The position numbers and the translations under genes were made by a program. DNA of 64,000 bases from AG25 sp035517615 (lineage in GTDB: Bacteria; Gemmatimonadota; Gemmatimonadetes; Gemmatimonadales; GWC2-71-9). Every line of letters begins with the position of its first letter. Position 1 is the first letter of the stretch. Below the pieces are notes generated by a model. The model ran no database searches. It was given only the letters and a program-made list of their open reading frames with translations, and was not told the origin of the DNA. Location of the stretch: the NCBI GenBank assembly GCA_035517615.1, contig DATIYM010000065.1, positions 1 through 64,000 of the forward strand, given 5' to 3'. This document shows positions 1 through 7,025 of this stretch, one piece after another.

Positions 1-55
1 AATCGGCGATGAAGTGTTCGCGTTCGTCCACGGGTGCGGTCTCCAGCCACGGCAT
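1..55 (-). CDS. IS481-type transposase, N-terminal fragment (runs off the left edge)
   Basis: The minus strand from an ATG at 53-55 reads MPWLETAPVDEREHFIAD and is still open at the window edge. This is the typical opening of IS481-family DDE transposases, just before the helix-turn-helix. Only 18 residues are visible, so the family call rests on this N-terminal match and on the repeated terminal-type sequence lying just upstream of the start. Whether the element is intact cannot be judged from here. Confidence 0.6.
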   Translation of the reverse strand, partial: MPWLETAPVDEREHFIAD

Positions 56-140
56 GCTTGCCCTCGAGGCAAAGGTCTGCCATGGTCTAGTGTCACCCAT
101 GTTCCCGGTCTAGAGTGTCACCTATGTACCCGGTCTGTAC
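1..140 (-). mobile_element. Left end of an IS481-like insertion sequence
   Basis: The transposase start at 55 is preceded, at higher coordinates, by two near-identical 21-bp direct repeats at 91-111 and 116-136. They share TGTCACC-ATGT-CCCGGTCT and differ at two positions. Repeated motifs of this kind are typical of the terminal region of IS481-family elements. The element would end just before the attC site that starts at 150. The exact outer end and any target duplication cannot be fixed without the other end. Confidence 0.5.
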
Positions 141-149
141 CAGGCTGCG

Positions 150-251
150 GCCTAACAAGCGGCTGGAGCGGGCGCCGCCGTTTCTTAGAGGTAGAATTGT
201 GTTTGTGAACACTCGAGCGGTGCGGCGCGGCTCAGCCTCAGGCCGTTAGGC
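150..251 (+). other. Integron attC recombination site 1 (~102 bp)
   Basis: The left core GCCTAAC (150-156) is the exact complement of the right core GTTAGGC (245-251). Inside them, GCGGCTGGAGC faces GGCTCAGCC, an imperfect inverted pair with one unpaired G, as in the L boxes of attC sites. The central part (TTAGAGGTAGAATTGTG and on) is shared with the sites at 1763, 2509 and 4582. It marks the left end of the signal-peptidase cassette. Confidence 0.88.
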
Positions 252-274
252 GGACCGCACCGGTTACTACCACC

Positions 275-1170
275 ATGATTGCGCAACGACGCATCTGGGC
301 CGCAGCTCTGCTCAGTCTAGTAGCACCCGGTCTCGGGCACCTGTACGCCGGAAGCGTCCGTTCGGCCCTCTGGTTCGGTCTTCTGACGGCTCCCGTGGCT
401 GTTTTTCTCGTCCTGCTTGCCGCCCTAGCCGGCCCGGTTCCCGCCGTATTCCTGCTCGTGGTATGGGTCGGCGTACCCCTCCAGGCAGCGCGTCGCGCCC
501 GTCTCGCGGGCTCCGCCTATGAGCTCCGCTCGTTCAATCGCTGGTACGTATACGTCGCGTTCGTCGGGGCGGTGGCACTCTGGCAGAATGCGCTCTTTCT
601 CGGCTGGAAGACCTATGTTGCGGAAGCGTTCAGAATGCCCAGCCCCTCGGGCGAGCCGACGCTGCTCGTCGGCGATTTCTTCTACATCCTGAAGTTCCCA
701 CGGTTCGGGGACGGCCAACTCACTGATGAGCTGGTGTCTTCCGGAGCACAGAAGACCGTAACCTACGAGTGGTCAAGCGCGCGGTCGGGTTACCTGGGGA
801 CACCCTCAGCATGCGCGATGGGGTGCTCTACCGAGACGGCCGCCAAGTGACCGAACCTTACACGCAGCGGGACAGCATCCCGTTTCCTCTGGAAGAGCGG
901 TTCGTTTCTCAGATGCGGGCGTGGCAAGTCCCGCATCTCGTTAATCCAGGTCCCGCTTACTACCGCCCAAACACACGCGATTGGGGTCCTTTCGTAGTCC
1001 CTCCCGATTCGTTCTTCGCGATAGGTGATAATCGAGTTGAGTCCTATGACAGCCGCTATTATGGGTTTGTTCCGCTCGCCAACATCTCTGGGCGGCCGAG
1101 AGTTATCTACTTTAGCTATGACCCGGGCGTCGGTGTCCGTTGGACCCGCTTGGGGCACCGGATACGATGA
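275..1170 (+). pseudogene. lepB: Signal peptidase I, broken by a one-base frameshift
   Basis: Two adjoining frames together give one S26A signal peptidase I of about 298 residues. The first frame (275-850) has an N-terminal membrane part and then MPSPSGEPTLLVGDF, the catalytic-serine box, with Ser125; the usual Met after that Ser is Gly. The second frame carries VKRAVGLPGDT with the general-base Lys, and later GDNR followed by DSRYYGFVP. The switch lies near 735-737, where one missing base would restore ELV-VFRSTED. This enzyme normally cuts signal peptides at the outer face of the inner membrane. It is either a decayed cassette copy or a sequencing error. A cell would be expected to have another lepB. 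The cassette is bounded by attC sites at 150-251 and 1192-1226. Confidence 0.85.
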
Positions 1171-1191
1171 TCCGGGCCATGTGCGGTCCGC

Positions 1192-1226
1192 CCCTAACAA
1201 GCGGCTGGAGCCGCAGGCCGTTAGAC
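1192..1226 (+). other. attC site 2, minimal form (35 bp)
   Basis: CCCTAAC (1192-1198) and GTTAGAC (1220-1226) are the two core boxes, with GCGGCTGGAGCCGC between them. The long variable stem seen in neighbouring sites is absent, so the site is far below the usual minimum of roughly 55-60 bp. It looks like an attC that lost its central part by deletion between the two inverted L boxes. Its activity is doubtful. Confidence 0.65.
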
Positions 1227-1273
1227 GGCGTCATCCTGTTGGCGCGCGCACACCAGCGCCCTAGATTCGTAGC

Positions 1274-1492
1274 ATGACTGAGAAACTCAAGAGGGCCTTC
1301 GAGGCAGCCTCCAAGCTCCCGCCCGCTGACCAAGATGCCCTCGCCGCCGCAATTCTCGAGGAGCTACGGGTCGATCAGCTATGGGACGCGTCCTTAGCGA
1401 AGGAGCCGGCTGCACTTAAGCGACTCGCAGATGAAGCGTTGGAGGAGCATCGCGCTGGACGAACTCGGCCACTTGATCCTGAGAAACTCTGA
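1274..1492 (+). CDS. Putative antitoxin of a type II toxin-antitoxin pair
   Basis: This 72-residue, highly charged and mostly helical protein (MTEKLKRAFEAASKLPPADQ ...) resembles the small antitoxins found in front of ParE/RelE toxins. Its stop codon overlaps the putative start of the toxin gene as CTGA, as expected for a coupled pair. It would bind and neutralise the toxin and probably repress the pair. It is the first gene of a cassette bounded by attC sites at 1192 and 1763. Toxin-antitoxin pairs are common cargo that stabilises large chromosomal cassette arrays. Confidence 0.7.
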   Translation: MTEKLKRAFEAASKLPPADQDALAAAILEELRVDQLWDASLAKEPAALKRLADEALEEHRAGRTRPLDPEKL

Positions 1493-1758
1493 AGTCTCAT
1501 ACGACGCAGCGGTTTCGCGACGCGTTCGCAGCGTTGCCACCGCAAGTGCAAGCGCAAGCCCGCTCTGCCTACCGATTGTTCAACACCAACCCATTTCACC
1601 CGAGTCTCCGTTTCAAGCAGGCTCATACGACCGATCCCATTTTTTCCGCGCGCGTGGGCCTGGGGTATCGCGCGCTCGCACGGCGGGTTGGAGACGACGT
1701 GATCTGGTTTTGGATCGGACCCCACGCCGAGTGCGCCCACTTACTGTCTCGGCTCTGA
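1489..1758 (+). CDS. ParE/RelE-type toxin, apparent CTG start
   Basis: The frame reads KSHTTQRFRDAFAALPPQVQ and ends with VIWFWIGPHAECAHLLSRL, about 89 residues, the usual length and terminal pattern of ParE/RelE-superfamily toxins. The only start that keeps the full N terminus is CTG at 1489, overlapping the antitoxin stop as CTGA, where related pairs would have ATGA. The next standard start, TTG at 1534, would remove the first helix. The gene may therefore use CTG or may have lost its start by point mutation. Its likely target (gyrase or ribosome-bound mRNA) cannot be told from sequence. Confidence 0.72.
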   Translation: MKSHTTQRFRDAFAALPPQVQAQARSAYRLFNTNPFHPSLRFKQAHTTDPIFSARVGLGYRALARRVGDDVIWFWIGPHAECAHLLSRL

Positions 1759-1762
1759 CGCC

Positions 1763-1865
1763 GTGTAACAAGCGGCTGGAGCCGTCGCCGCCGTTTTGCT
1801 AATGGTAGAATTGTGTTTGTGACGAGACCAACTCGGCGGCGCGGCTCAGCCGCAGGCCGTTAGGC
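1763..1865 (+). other. Integron attC site 3 (~103 bp)
   Basis: GTGTAAC (1763-1769) and GTTAGGC (1859-1865) are the outer cores. AAGCGGCTGGAGCCG faces CGCGGCTCAGCCGC, with one unpaired G on the left side. The centre shares GGTAGAATTGTGTTTGTGA with sites 1, 4 and 7. The left core departs from GCCTAAC at two positions. It closes the toxin-antitoxin cassette. Confidence 0.87.
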
Positions 1866-1915
1866 CTCCACGCGTCCCCCGTTGCGTGTCGAGCACGGCA
1901 TCCAGAGATTCGATC

Positions 1916-2110
1916 ATGACTCCGAAAGCGCTACGAGACGAGATCCTCCGCCTGTCAGCCAACGAACGGCTCCAACTCGTCGAAGAGATTTGGGACAGCC
2001 TCGCGGGCGAACCGGACAGCATTCCGGTTCCCGACTGGCACAAAGCGGAGCTCGACCGCCGTTTGGATAATCCAGCCCCCGGACCAGGGGAGTCCCCTAT
2101 TGAGCGCTGA
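1916..2110 (+). CDS. Addiction-module antidote-like protein (TIGR02574 type), shortened C terminus
   Basis: From the ATG at 1916 the protein is 64 residues, MTPKALRDEILRLSANERLQ followed by LVEEIWDSLAGEPDSIPVPDWHKAEL in which the family signature is clear. Members usually end with a conserved stretch around PWEEVKARL that contacts the toxin. Here that part is replaced by NPAPGPGESPIER and a stop. No RelE-like toxin follows. Instead the last codons overlap the start of a membrane-protein gene at 2100. The antidote may be orphaned, or this may be an unusual pair. A start at 1886 is possible but adds residues not typical of the family. Confidence 0.68.
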   Translation: MTPKALRDEILRLSANERLQLVEEIWDSLAGEPDSIPVPDWHKAELDRRLDNPAPGPGESPIER

Positions 2111-2492
2111 GCTCGAGCAGCTCCGGAAGCAATACCAGGTTCTGTCCACGTGGGACTTGCTTCGCGTTCTGGGCGCCAGTCAGGATTATCGGCCGGAGGC
2201 CGTCCAGGCCGCTCGAGAGGTTCTCGCGACGAGGGACAAAGCGGAATTGGAAGCGCTCACCCCTACAGTTCGTGGAGAACTGGACGGCGAACACGAGGCG
2301 AGTCGGCGGCAGGCGGATGAGCCGCTCACGCCTGGCGTCAAGGCACTGTGCTTTGTTTTCTTGATTCCTGGACTAATTTTCGCAGCCCACCAAAGCAACC
2401 AAGGGCACACACAGCGAGCACGCGATGCGTTGAGATGGGCTCTCTACGGATTGTTTGCTAACGTTGTCCTGATTGTCGTCTGTCATCTCTAA
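2100..2492 (+). CDS. Unknown small membrane protein coupled to an antidote-like gene
   Basis: This 130-residue protein starts at TTG 2100, inside the end of the upstream antidote-like gene. It has a charged helical N-terminal part of about 80 residues, a hydrophobic segment (VKALCFVFLIPGLIFAA), a short polar loop and a second hydrophobic segment at the C terminus (ALYGLFANVVLIVVCHL). I do not recognise the family. Its overlap with the antidote gene suggests joint expression. It could act with that protein, or the overlap may be a by-product of a recombination join. It sits in the cassette between attC sites 3 and 4. Confidence 0.6.
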   Translation: MSAELEQLRKQYQVLSTWDLLRVLGASQDYRPEAVQAAREVLATRDKAELEALTPTVRGELDGEHEASRRQADEPLTPGVKALCFVFLIPGLIFAAHQSNQGHTQRARDALRWALYGLFANVVLIVVCHL

Positions 2493-2508
2493 CACCGGTC
2501 GTATCGCC

Positions 2509-2610
2509 GCCTAACAAGCGGCTCGGGCCGATTCGGTCGTTTTCAAATGGTAGAATTGTGTTTGTGAACACTCGAACGTCGCGGCGCGGCTCAGCCGCAG
2601 TCCGTTAGGC
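2509..2610 (+). other. Integron attC site 4 (~102 bp)
   Basis: GCCTAAC (2509-2515) and GTTAGGC (2604-2610) are perfectly complementary. AAGCGGCTCGGGCCG faces GGCGCGGCTCAGCCGC. The centre, with ATGGTAGAATTGTGTTTGTG, belongs to the same family as sites 1, 3 and 7. The near-constant centre between sites that flank unrelated genes is the strongest sign of an integron array. Confidence 0.9.
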
Positions 2611-2657
2611 GGCTTTCACAGATCGTCACTCAGTCCCTTGGGCGGGTGGCAGACTCG

Positions 2658-3278
2658 ATGACACAGAGTCCCTCGATATGCTGCAGCGTGCTCACGATGC
2701 TGGCTTTCGCCGCACCTGCGTCCGCGCAGGTCTCGCCCACCGATTCGCTGCCACGCCCAACCTGCTTTCGGGGACGGCCCAAGCCCCGATGCGAGACCTT
2801 CTGGGTCACGGAGTTCTCGGTTACTCCCCGCTTGAATGGGAATCCGAGCGGCGGAGATGGGCCGAACTACTACTACACCTGGGACGTGGGCGCCATGAAG
2901 AATACCGGTGCCCGAACGGCCCTGGGCGGAGCGGCGTTCCTCGGTGGCGAGGATGACGGGGTCCGCTTCGGCCTCACGGTTCGCTACCGGCGTTGGCTCA
3001 CCCCCACCACAGCCTTCGATCTCTCGCCCGGTGCTCTCGTCACCGGGGGCGACAACAAACGCGCTCCACGGTTCCCGGGCTTCACTGGGGCTGCTGCTTT
3101 CATGCACCGCGAGCTGGTGGGGGTGGCGGTGCGAGTCGAGTTAGTACCAGACTCGGCGGGCACAGTCGAAACCGCTTGGTATGGTGGCATCAAGTTCGGC
3201 TCCTATCCCGGTATCGTGATGAGTATCCTCGGGCCGATCATCGTTCTTCTCGCGGTGAGTGGAATGGATGATTTGTGA
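2658..3278 (+). CDS. Secreted protein of unknown function (cassette gene)
   Basis: From ATG 2658 the protein has about 206 residues. An N-terminal signal sequence ends near PASAQ, followed by a Pro/Arg-rich, Cys-containing stretch, then Gly-rich alternating segments (for example GVRFGLTVRYRRWL and AVRVELVPD) that could be beta strands of a small outer-membrane barrel. The C terminus is hydrophobic (SYPGIVMSILGPIIVLLAV). A GTG at 2646 would extend it by four residues. I do not recognise the family. It is the only gene in the cassette between attC sites 4 and 5. Confidence 0.6.
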   Translation: MTQSPSICCSVLTMLAFAAPASAQVSPTDSLPRPTCFRGRPKPRCETFWVTEFSVTPRLNGNPSGGDGPNYYYTWDVGAMKNTGARTALGGAAFLGGEDDGVRFGLTVRYRRWLTPTTAFDLSPGALVTGGDNKRAPRFPGFTGAAAFMHRELVGVAVRVELVPDSAGTVETAWYGGIKFGSYPGIVMSILGPIIVLLAVSGMDDL

Positions 3279-3306
3279 TTCCTCTCGGGCAACGAGCGGT
3301 GCAGCC

Positions 3307-3370
3307 GCCTAACAAGCGCATGGAGCCGGCGGGCGGCACACGACGGTGGCCTATCGCAGGCGCGCCCTAG
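3307..3370 (+). other. Degenerate attC site 5 (left half only)
   Basis: The left core GCCTAAC (3307-3313) and the following AAGCGCATGGAGCCGGCGGG match the other attC sites. No GTTAGGC right core follows before the next gene at 3399. GCGCGCCCTAG near 3360-3370 is the closest remnant. The right half therefore seems lost or strongly changed, and the right-hand limit given here is approximate. Confidence 0.55.
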
Positions 3371-3398
3371 TATCTCACTAGATCAAGGGACGATCGAG

Positions 3399-3806
3399 AT
3401 GAGATTGACACAGGTTCTTGAAGAGTACGCGAAGCATAGCGCGCTCAACTTCGGCCAGGTATTGCATGGCATCGAGCACCTCTTCTCGCATCCGGACATG
3501 GATGAGGTCGCGCCACCCGGTACGGCGAGACATTGCATCCTGTCGCTACTCCTCCGTTGCAAGAGAGTAGCCAATGACCTCTTCTTTGCATTGATCCCAC
3601 CCCACTGGCATCACACCGCAGACGAGCTGCGGGCGATGCGCCCCGTTTCAATCAAGAGGTGGTTCTTCTACGGGTTTGCGGCTTGGCAGTTCACGGAAAC
3701 GGGAGACATCCACGACGATCTCAGCTCCGTGGACCGTAGGTGGGATCCGCGCTGTAAGACGCCATTGGGACGTAACCAGCTGCGGCACGGGACGAGTGCC
3801 GCCTAA
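3399..3806 (+). CDS. Unknown cassette protein (135 aa)
   Basis: The protein runs from MRLTQVLEEYAKHSALNFGQ to NQLRHGTSAA. It looks soluble and helical, and is rich in His and Trp (HWHHTADELRAM, WFFYGFAAWQF). I recognise no domain. Its TAA stop lies inside the left core GCCTAAC of attC site 6, an arrangement seen in many integron cassettes, where the coding region fills nearly the whole cassette. That placement supports it as the real gene of this cassette. Confidence 0.62.
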   Translation: MRLTQVLEEYAKHSALNFGQVLHGIEHLFSHPDMDEVAPPGTARHCILSLLLRCKRVANDLFFALIPPHWHHTADELRAMRPVSIKRWFFYGFAAWQFTETGDIHDDLSSVDRRWDPRCKTPLGRNQLRHGTSAA

Positions 3807-3884
3807 CAAGCACATGGAGCCGTCGGTCGCTACCGTTGTGAAGGAAGGGTGGGTCGCCCGCGGCTCATGCGCGATCCGTTAGGC
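3801..3884 (+). other. Integron attC site 6 (84 bp)
   Basis: GCCTAAC (3801-3807) and GTTAGGC (3878-3884) are complementary cores. AAGCACATGGAGCCG on the left faces CGGCTCATGCGC on the right. The middle lacks the TAGAATTGTG sequence of the main family, so this site came from a different source or lineage. The left core contains the stop codon of the preceding gene. Confidence 0.86.
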
Positions 3885-4008
3885 GGCAGCAACGCCTCCG
3901 TTCGATTCGAGCTTAGACGATGAACTTTCAGATCGAGCTCGAGCGCGAGGCGGTCGGCGCTCGCGCGGCTGCGGCAGTAGCCGGATGGCCCATACGTCAG
4001 GAGATCAT

Positions 4009-4503
4009 ATGCTGATGCGCCTGCTCGCATTGTGCTCGATCGGCCTGAACGTCGCCGCCGGGGCGGTGATGGCGCAGCACGCCGCAGCGCTGAAGGCCGG
4101 CGCGCGGGTGCGTGTCTGGGGCCCCGCCTGGCGGGACGAGGCGCTCACCGGCACGCTCGTGAGTTTCGCCGGCAACACGCTTCTCCTGCAGGCGCAGGGC
4201 AAGGCCGACACGCTGCGCGTCCCCAGGTCCGGCGTCACCAGACTCGATGTCAGCAGAGGCGGCGCATCGCGGGTTGGCGCCGGCATCAAGCACGGTGTGA
4301 TCGTGGGCGTGATCGTGGGGACGGTGGCGGGTGCCGCCTGGTGCGCCGCCGAGTACAGTTGCTCGAGTGATGAGGACGCCGGTGCAAACACCCTGGTGGC
4401 CGCCTTCACGGGCGCGCTCGTCGGGCTCGGGAGCGGCCTGGTGGTTGGTGCCGCTGTCGGCGCCGCGCGCAGCGGCGAACGCTGGGAAACCGTACCCTTC
4501 TAG
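4009..4503 (+). CDS. Secreted glycine-zipper-like protein, unknown role
   Basis: ATG 4009 is preceded by CAGGAG about five bases upstream, which favours it over the ATG at 3985. The 164-residue protein has a signal sequence (MLMRLLALCSIGLNVAAGAV to MAQ). A domain follows with VRVWGPAWRDEALTGTLVSF and TLRVPRSGVTRLDV, which reads like a small SH3-like beta fold. Then come two Gly/Ala/Val-rich segments (VIVGVIVGTVAGAAW and GALVGLGSGLVVGAAVGAA) of glycine-zipper type. An outer-membrane or periplasmic place is likely. It is the only gene between attC sites 6 and 7. Confidence 0.65.
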   Translation: MLMRLLALCSIGLNVAAGAVMAQHAAALKAGARVRVWGPAWRDEALTGTLVSFAGNTLLLQAQGKADTLRVPRSGVTRLDVSRGGASRVGAGIKHGVIVGVIVGTVAGAAWCAAEYSCSSDEDAGANTLVAAFTGALVGLGSGLVVGAAVGAARSGERWETVPF

Positions 4504-4581
4504 CCTGTCTTGGCAGCCACGCCGAGATGCTCGTCAGCGACGCGTTTCACGTACGTCAATGAGTACCACGGACAGGCTGCC

Positions 4582-4683
4582 GCCTAACAAACGGCTGGAG
4601 CCCGCGCCGCCATTTTCTAGTGGTAGAATTGTGTTTGTGAACACTCGAATGGTGCGGCGCGGCTCAGCCGCAGGCCGTTAGGC
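4582..4683 (+). other. Integron attC site 7 (~102 bp)
   Basis: GCCTAAC (4582-4588) and GTTAGGC (4677-4683) are complementary. AACGGCTGGAGCCCGCGCCGCC faces GGTGCGGCGCGGCTCAGCCG with an extrahelical G. The centre again carries TAGTGGTAGAATTGTGTTTG. It is a full-length member of the main attC family and the boundary of the DHFR-like cassette. Confidence 0.9.
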
Positions 4684-4706
4684 AGGCTGCGCCGGGGTGC
4701 CCTCAC

Positions 4707-5255
<549 letters not shown>

Positions 5256-5264
5256 CCATCGGGA

Positions 5265-5330
5265 CTAAGGTAGAATAGCAGTTGTGATGAACGATCTTGT
5301 GCGCCGCAGCTTACGCGCCGACCGTTAGGC
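5265..5330 (+). other. Degenerate attC site 8 (right half only)
   Basis: The right core GTTAGGC is at 5324-5330, preceded by CGCCGCAGC-TTACGCGCCGACC. GACTAAGGTAGAATAGCAGTTGTGA at 5263-5287 is a damaged version of the centre of the main attC family. The left core and left L box are missing, although the preceding gene ends normally at 5255. The site has apparently lost its left part and could no longer fold properly. Confidence 0.62.
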
Positions 5331-5366
5331 AGCGGCTCCCTGAAATGAGAATTGACGGACAATGCC

Positions 5367-6215
5367 ATGACCAACAAGACAGTCTGGTTCGTCACCGGTG
5401 CCGGCCGTGGCATGGGCGTCGACATCGCGAAGGCGGCGCTCGCCGCAGGCCACGCTGTCGTAGCGACCGGCCGCAGCACCGACGCCGTGGCCAGAGCGCT
5501 CGGTACCGCCAATGATCTGCTCGTCCTCAAGCTCGACGTCACGCGCCCCGACGACGCGAAGGCGGCCGTGACCGCCGTCCTCAACCGCTTCGGCCGCGTC
5601 GACGTGCTCGTCAACAATGCAGGCAACTTCTACGCGGGGTTCTTCGAGGAGATTCCTCCTGAGGACTTCAGGGCGCAGATCGAGACGAACCTGTTCGGCC
5701 CGGTTAACGTCACGCGCGCCACGCTTCCCGTCCTCCGCGCCCAGCGCAGCGGGCTCATCGTGACGATCTCTTCAACCGGAGGTATTACCGGACAGGCATT
5801 CGTCTCGGCCTACTCTGCGGCGAAATTCGGCGTCGAGGGCTGGATGGAATCGCTAGCCCAGGAGATCGCGCCCTTCGGCATCCGCACGATGCTTGTCGAG
5901 CCCGGCTTCTTCCGCACCGAGTTGCTCACAGACCAATCGACGGTATGGCCCGAGGCTTCCATCGACGACTACGCCGAGAAGACCCTTGAGACCGTTGCTG
6001 GCTGGAAGAAAATGAACGGCCTGCAGGGCGGTGACCCCGCCAAGCTCGCCAAGGCACTGGTCCAACTTGCCAGCCAGACCGAACCTCCGAGGCGGTGGCC
6101 CGCCGGCGTCGACGCGGTCGAGACCTTCGAGAAGAAGGCCAAGGAGTTGCTCGAGCAGGCCAGCGCCTACCGCACACTATCGTCGTCGCTGGCGTACGAC
6201 GACGCGGGCAGGTGA
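5367..6215 (+). CDS. Short-chain dehydrogenase/reductase (SDR)
   Basis: Classical SDR of about 282 residues. The cofactor loop TGAGRGMG is near the N terminus, followed by VATGRS (Arg after the second strand suggests NADP preference), LDVTRPDD, NNAG, a catalytic Ser in TISSTGG, YSAAK with the catalytic Tyr and Lys, and VEPGFFRTEL. ATG 5367 gives MTNKTVWFVTGAGRGMG, a normal SDR start; a TTG at 5352 is less likely. The substrate is not evident. It fills a cassette between the attC remnants ending at 5330 and starting at 6222. Confidence 0.88.
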   Translation: MTNKTVWFVTGAGRGMGVDIAKAALAAGHAVVATGRSTDAVARALGTANDLLVLKLDVTRPDDAKAAVTAVLNRFGRVDVLVNNAGNFYAGFFEEIPPEDFRAQIETNLFGPVNVTRATLPVLRAQRSGLIVTISSTGGITGQAFVSAYSAAKFGVEGWMESLAQEIAPFGIRTMLVEPGFFRTELLTDQSTVWPEASIDDYAEKTLETVAGWKKMNGLQGGDPAKLAKALVQLASQTEPPRRWPAGVDAVETFEKKAKELLEQASAYRTLSSSLAYDDAGR

Positions 6216-6221
6216 CGCGCC

Positions 6222-6268
6222 GCCCAACAAGCGGCTTGAGCCGCCGCTGGCGGGCTAACGAGTTGGGG
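6222..6268 (+). other. Degenerate attC site 9 (47 bp), right end of the main array
   Basis: GCCCAAC (6222-6228) followed by AAGCGGCTTGAGCCGCCGC is a clear left half. The right part GGGCTAACGAGTTGGGG (from 6252) includes GTTGGGG at 6262-6268, which pairs with the left core except at one end. The right part overlaps the last codons of the minus-strand coiled-coil gene that stops at 6255. This is the last attC-like site before the ParA operon. Confidence 0.6.
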
Positions 6269-7025
6269 GCCGCACCAACGACTCGAGAGCCTCGAGCGCG
6301 GCGCCGGCCGCGGACAGGCGCTCCACTTCCGCCGTGAGCTCCCGGCAACGCGCCTCCGAACGCGCGCGACCGGATTGCGCCTCCTGCAGGCGCGCGTCCA
6401 GATCGGCCAGCTCTGCCTCCGCTTCTTGCAGCAGCGCCGCCTGCTCTTCGAGCCCGCGCAGTCCGGCGATCTCTTCGAGCACCTGATCGCGTTCGGCGGC
6501 GAGCGCTTCTGCCTCCGCCACCGCCTCATCGGCGATCCGCCGCCGCTCCTCGGCCTGAGCCTCGAGCGACGCCCGCGCCCGGCGTTCCTTCTTCAACTCG
6601 GCCTCGCCCCGGGCGAGCGCGGCGCGGGCCTCGTCCAGCTCCCCGGCCAGCCGGGACCGCTCCCCGATCGCAGACTCGAGCTTGCCACGCAACAACTCGA
6701 TCAACTCCCGCACGGCCGCCGCGGTCTGCTGCGGCTCGGCCTCGCCGGCGGACCCGCGCGCGGTCGCCGCCAGTCGCTCCCGCAGCGACGCGGTCCGCTC
6801 CCGGCCGCTCTTGCCGCGCGCGGCGCGTGGGGGCGGGCTCTGTTTCGGAGTTGCCGTCGGAGTCACAGGCGGAGCCGTCACGTCGGGCACCGGCTCGAGG
6901 GCGACCGGCTCGATACTGATCGGCGGGTGCCCGTTTTCGGGGCCGGCCGTGAGTTCGGTGAGCACGCGGGAGATCGTCCTGGGCTTCCTGGCGGGAACGT
7001 TGGCGTCGAAACCGAGTGTCGTCAC
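6255..7025 (-). CDS. Pro-rich/coiled-coil partner of ParA (PomX-like architecture)
   Basis: The protein starts at GTG 7025, which overlaps the ParA stop as GTGA, and has 256 residues. A short basic N-terminal peptide (VPARKPRTISRVL, residues ~10-22) is followed by a Pro-rich, low-complexity region (~30-95), then a long uninterrupted coiled coil (~105-245) rich in Glu, Ala, Arg and Leu. There is no enzyme motif. In ParA-type systems a short basic N-terminal peptide on the partner commonly triggers ATP hydrolysis. Myxococcus PomX has this same order of parts. Function is inferred from architecture and operon context, not from recognisable sequence identity. It is the last gene of the operon; its end touches attC site 9. 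Confidence 0.7.
   Translation of the reverse strand: MTTLGFDANVPARKPRTISRVLTELTAGPENGHPPISIEPVALEPVPDVTAPPVTPTATPKQSPPPRAARGKSGRERTASLRERLAATARGSAGEAEPQQTAAAVRELIELLRGKLESAIGERSRLAGELDEARAALARGEAELKKERRARASLEAQAEERRRIADEAVAEAEALAAERDQVLEEIAGLRGLEEQAALLQEAEAELADLDARLQEAQSGRARSEARCRELTAEVERLSAAGAALEALESLVRPPTR

Noticed and set aside
275..1170. Selenocysteine or programmed frameshift to explain the split signal peptidase
   Set aside because: The two halves are in different frames, so stop-codon recoding cannot join them. No slippery heptamer stands out near 735, and a single lost base explains the break.
150..4683. The repeated ~100-bp intergenic sequences as a CRISPR array or REP/BIME family
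   Set aside because: Spacing is hundreds of bases with a gene in each interval, and both ends carry complementary attC cores with asymmetric L boxes. CRISPR spacers or REP hairpins do not fit.
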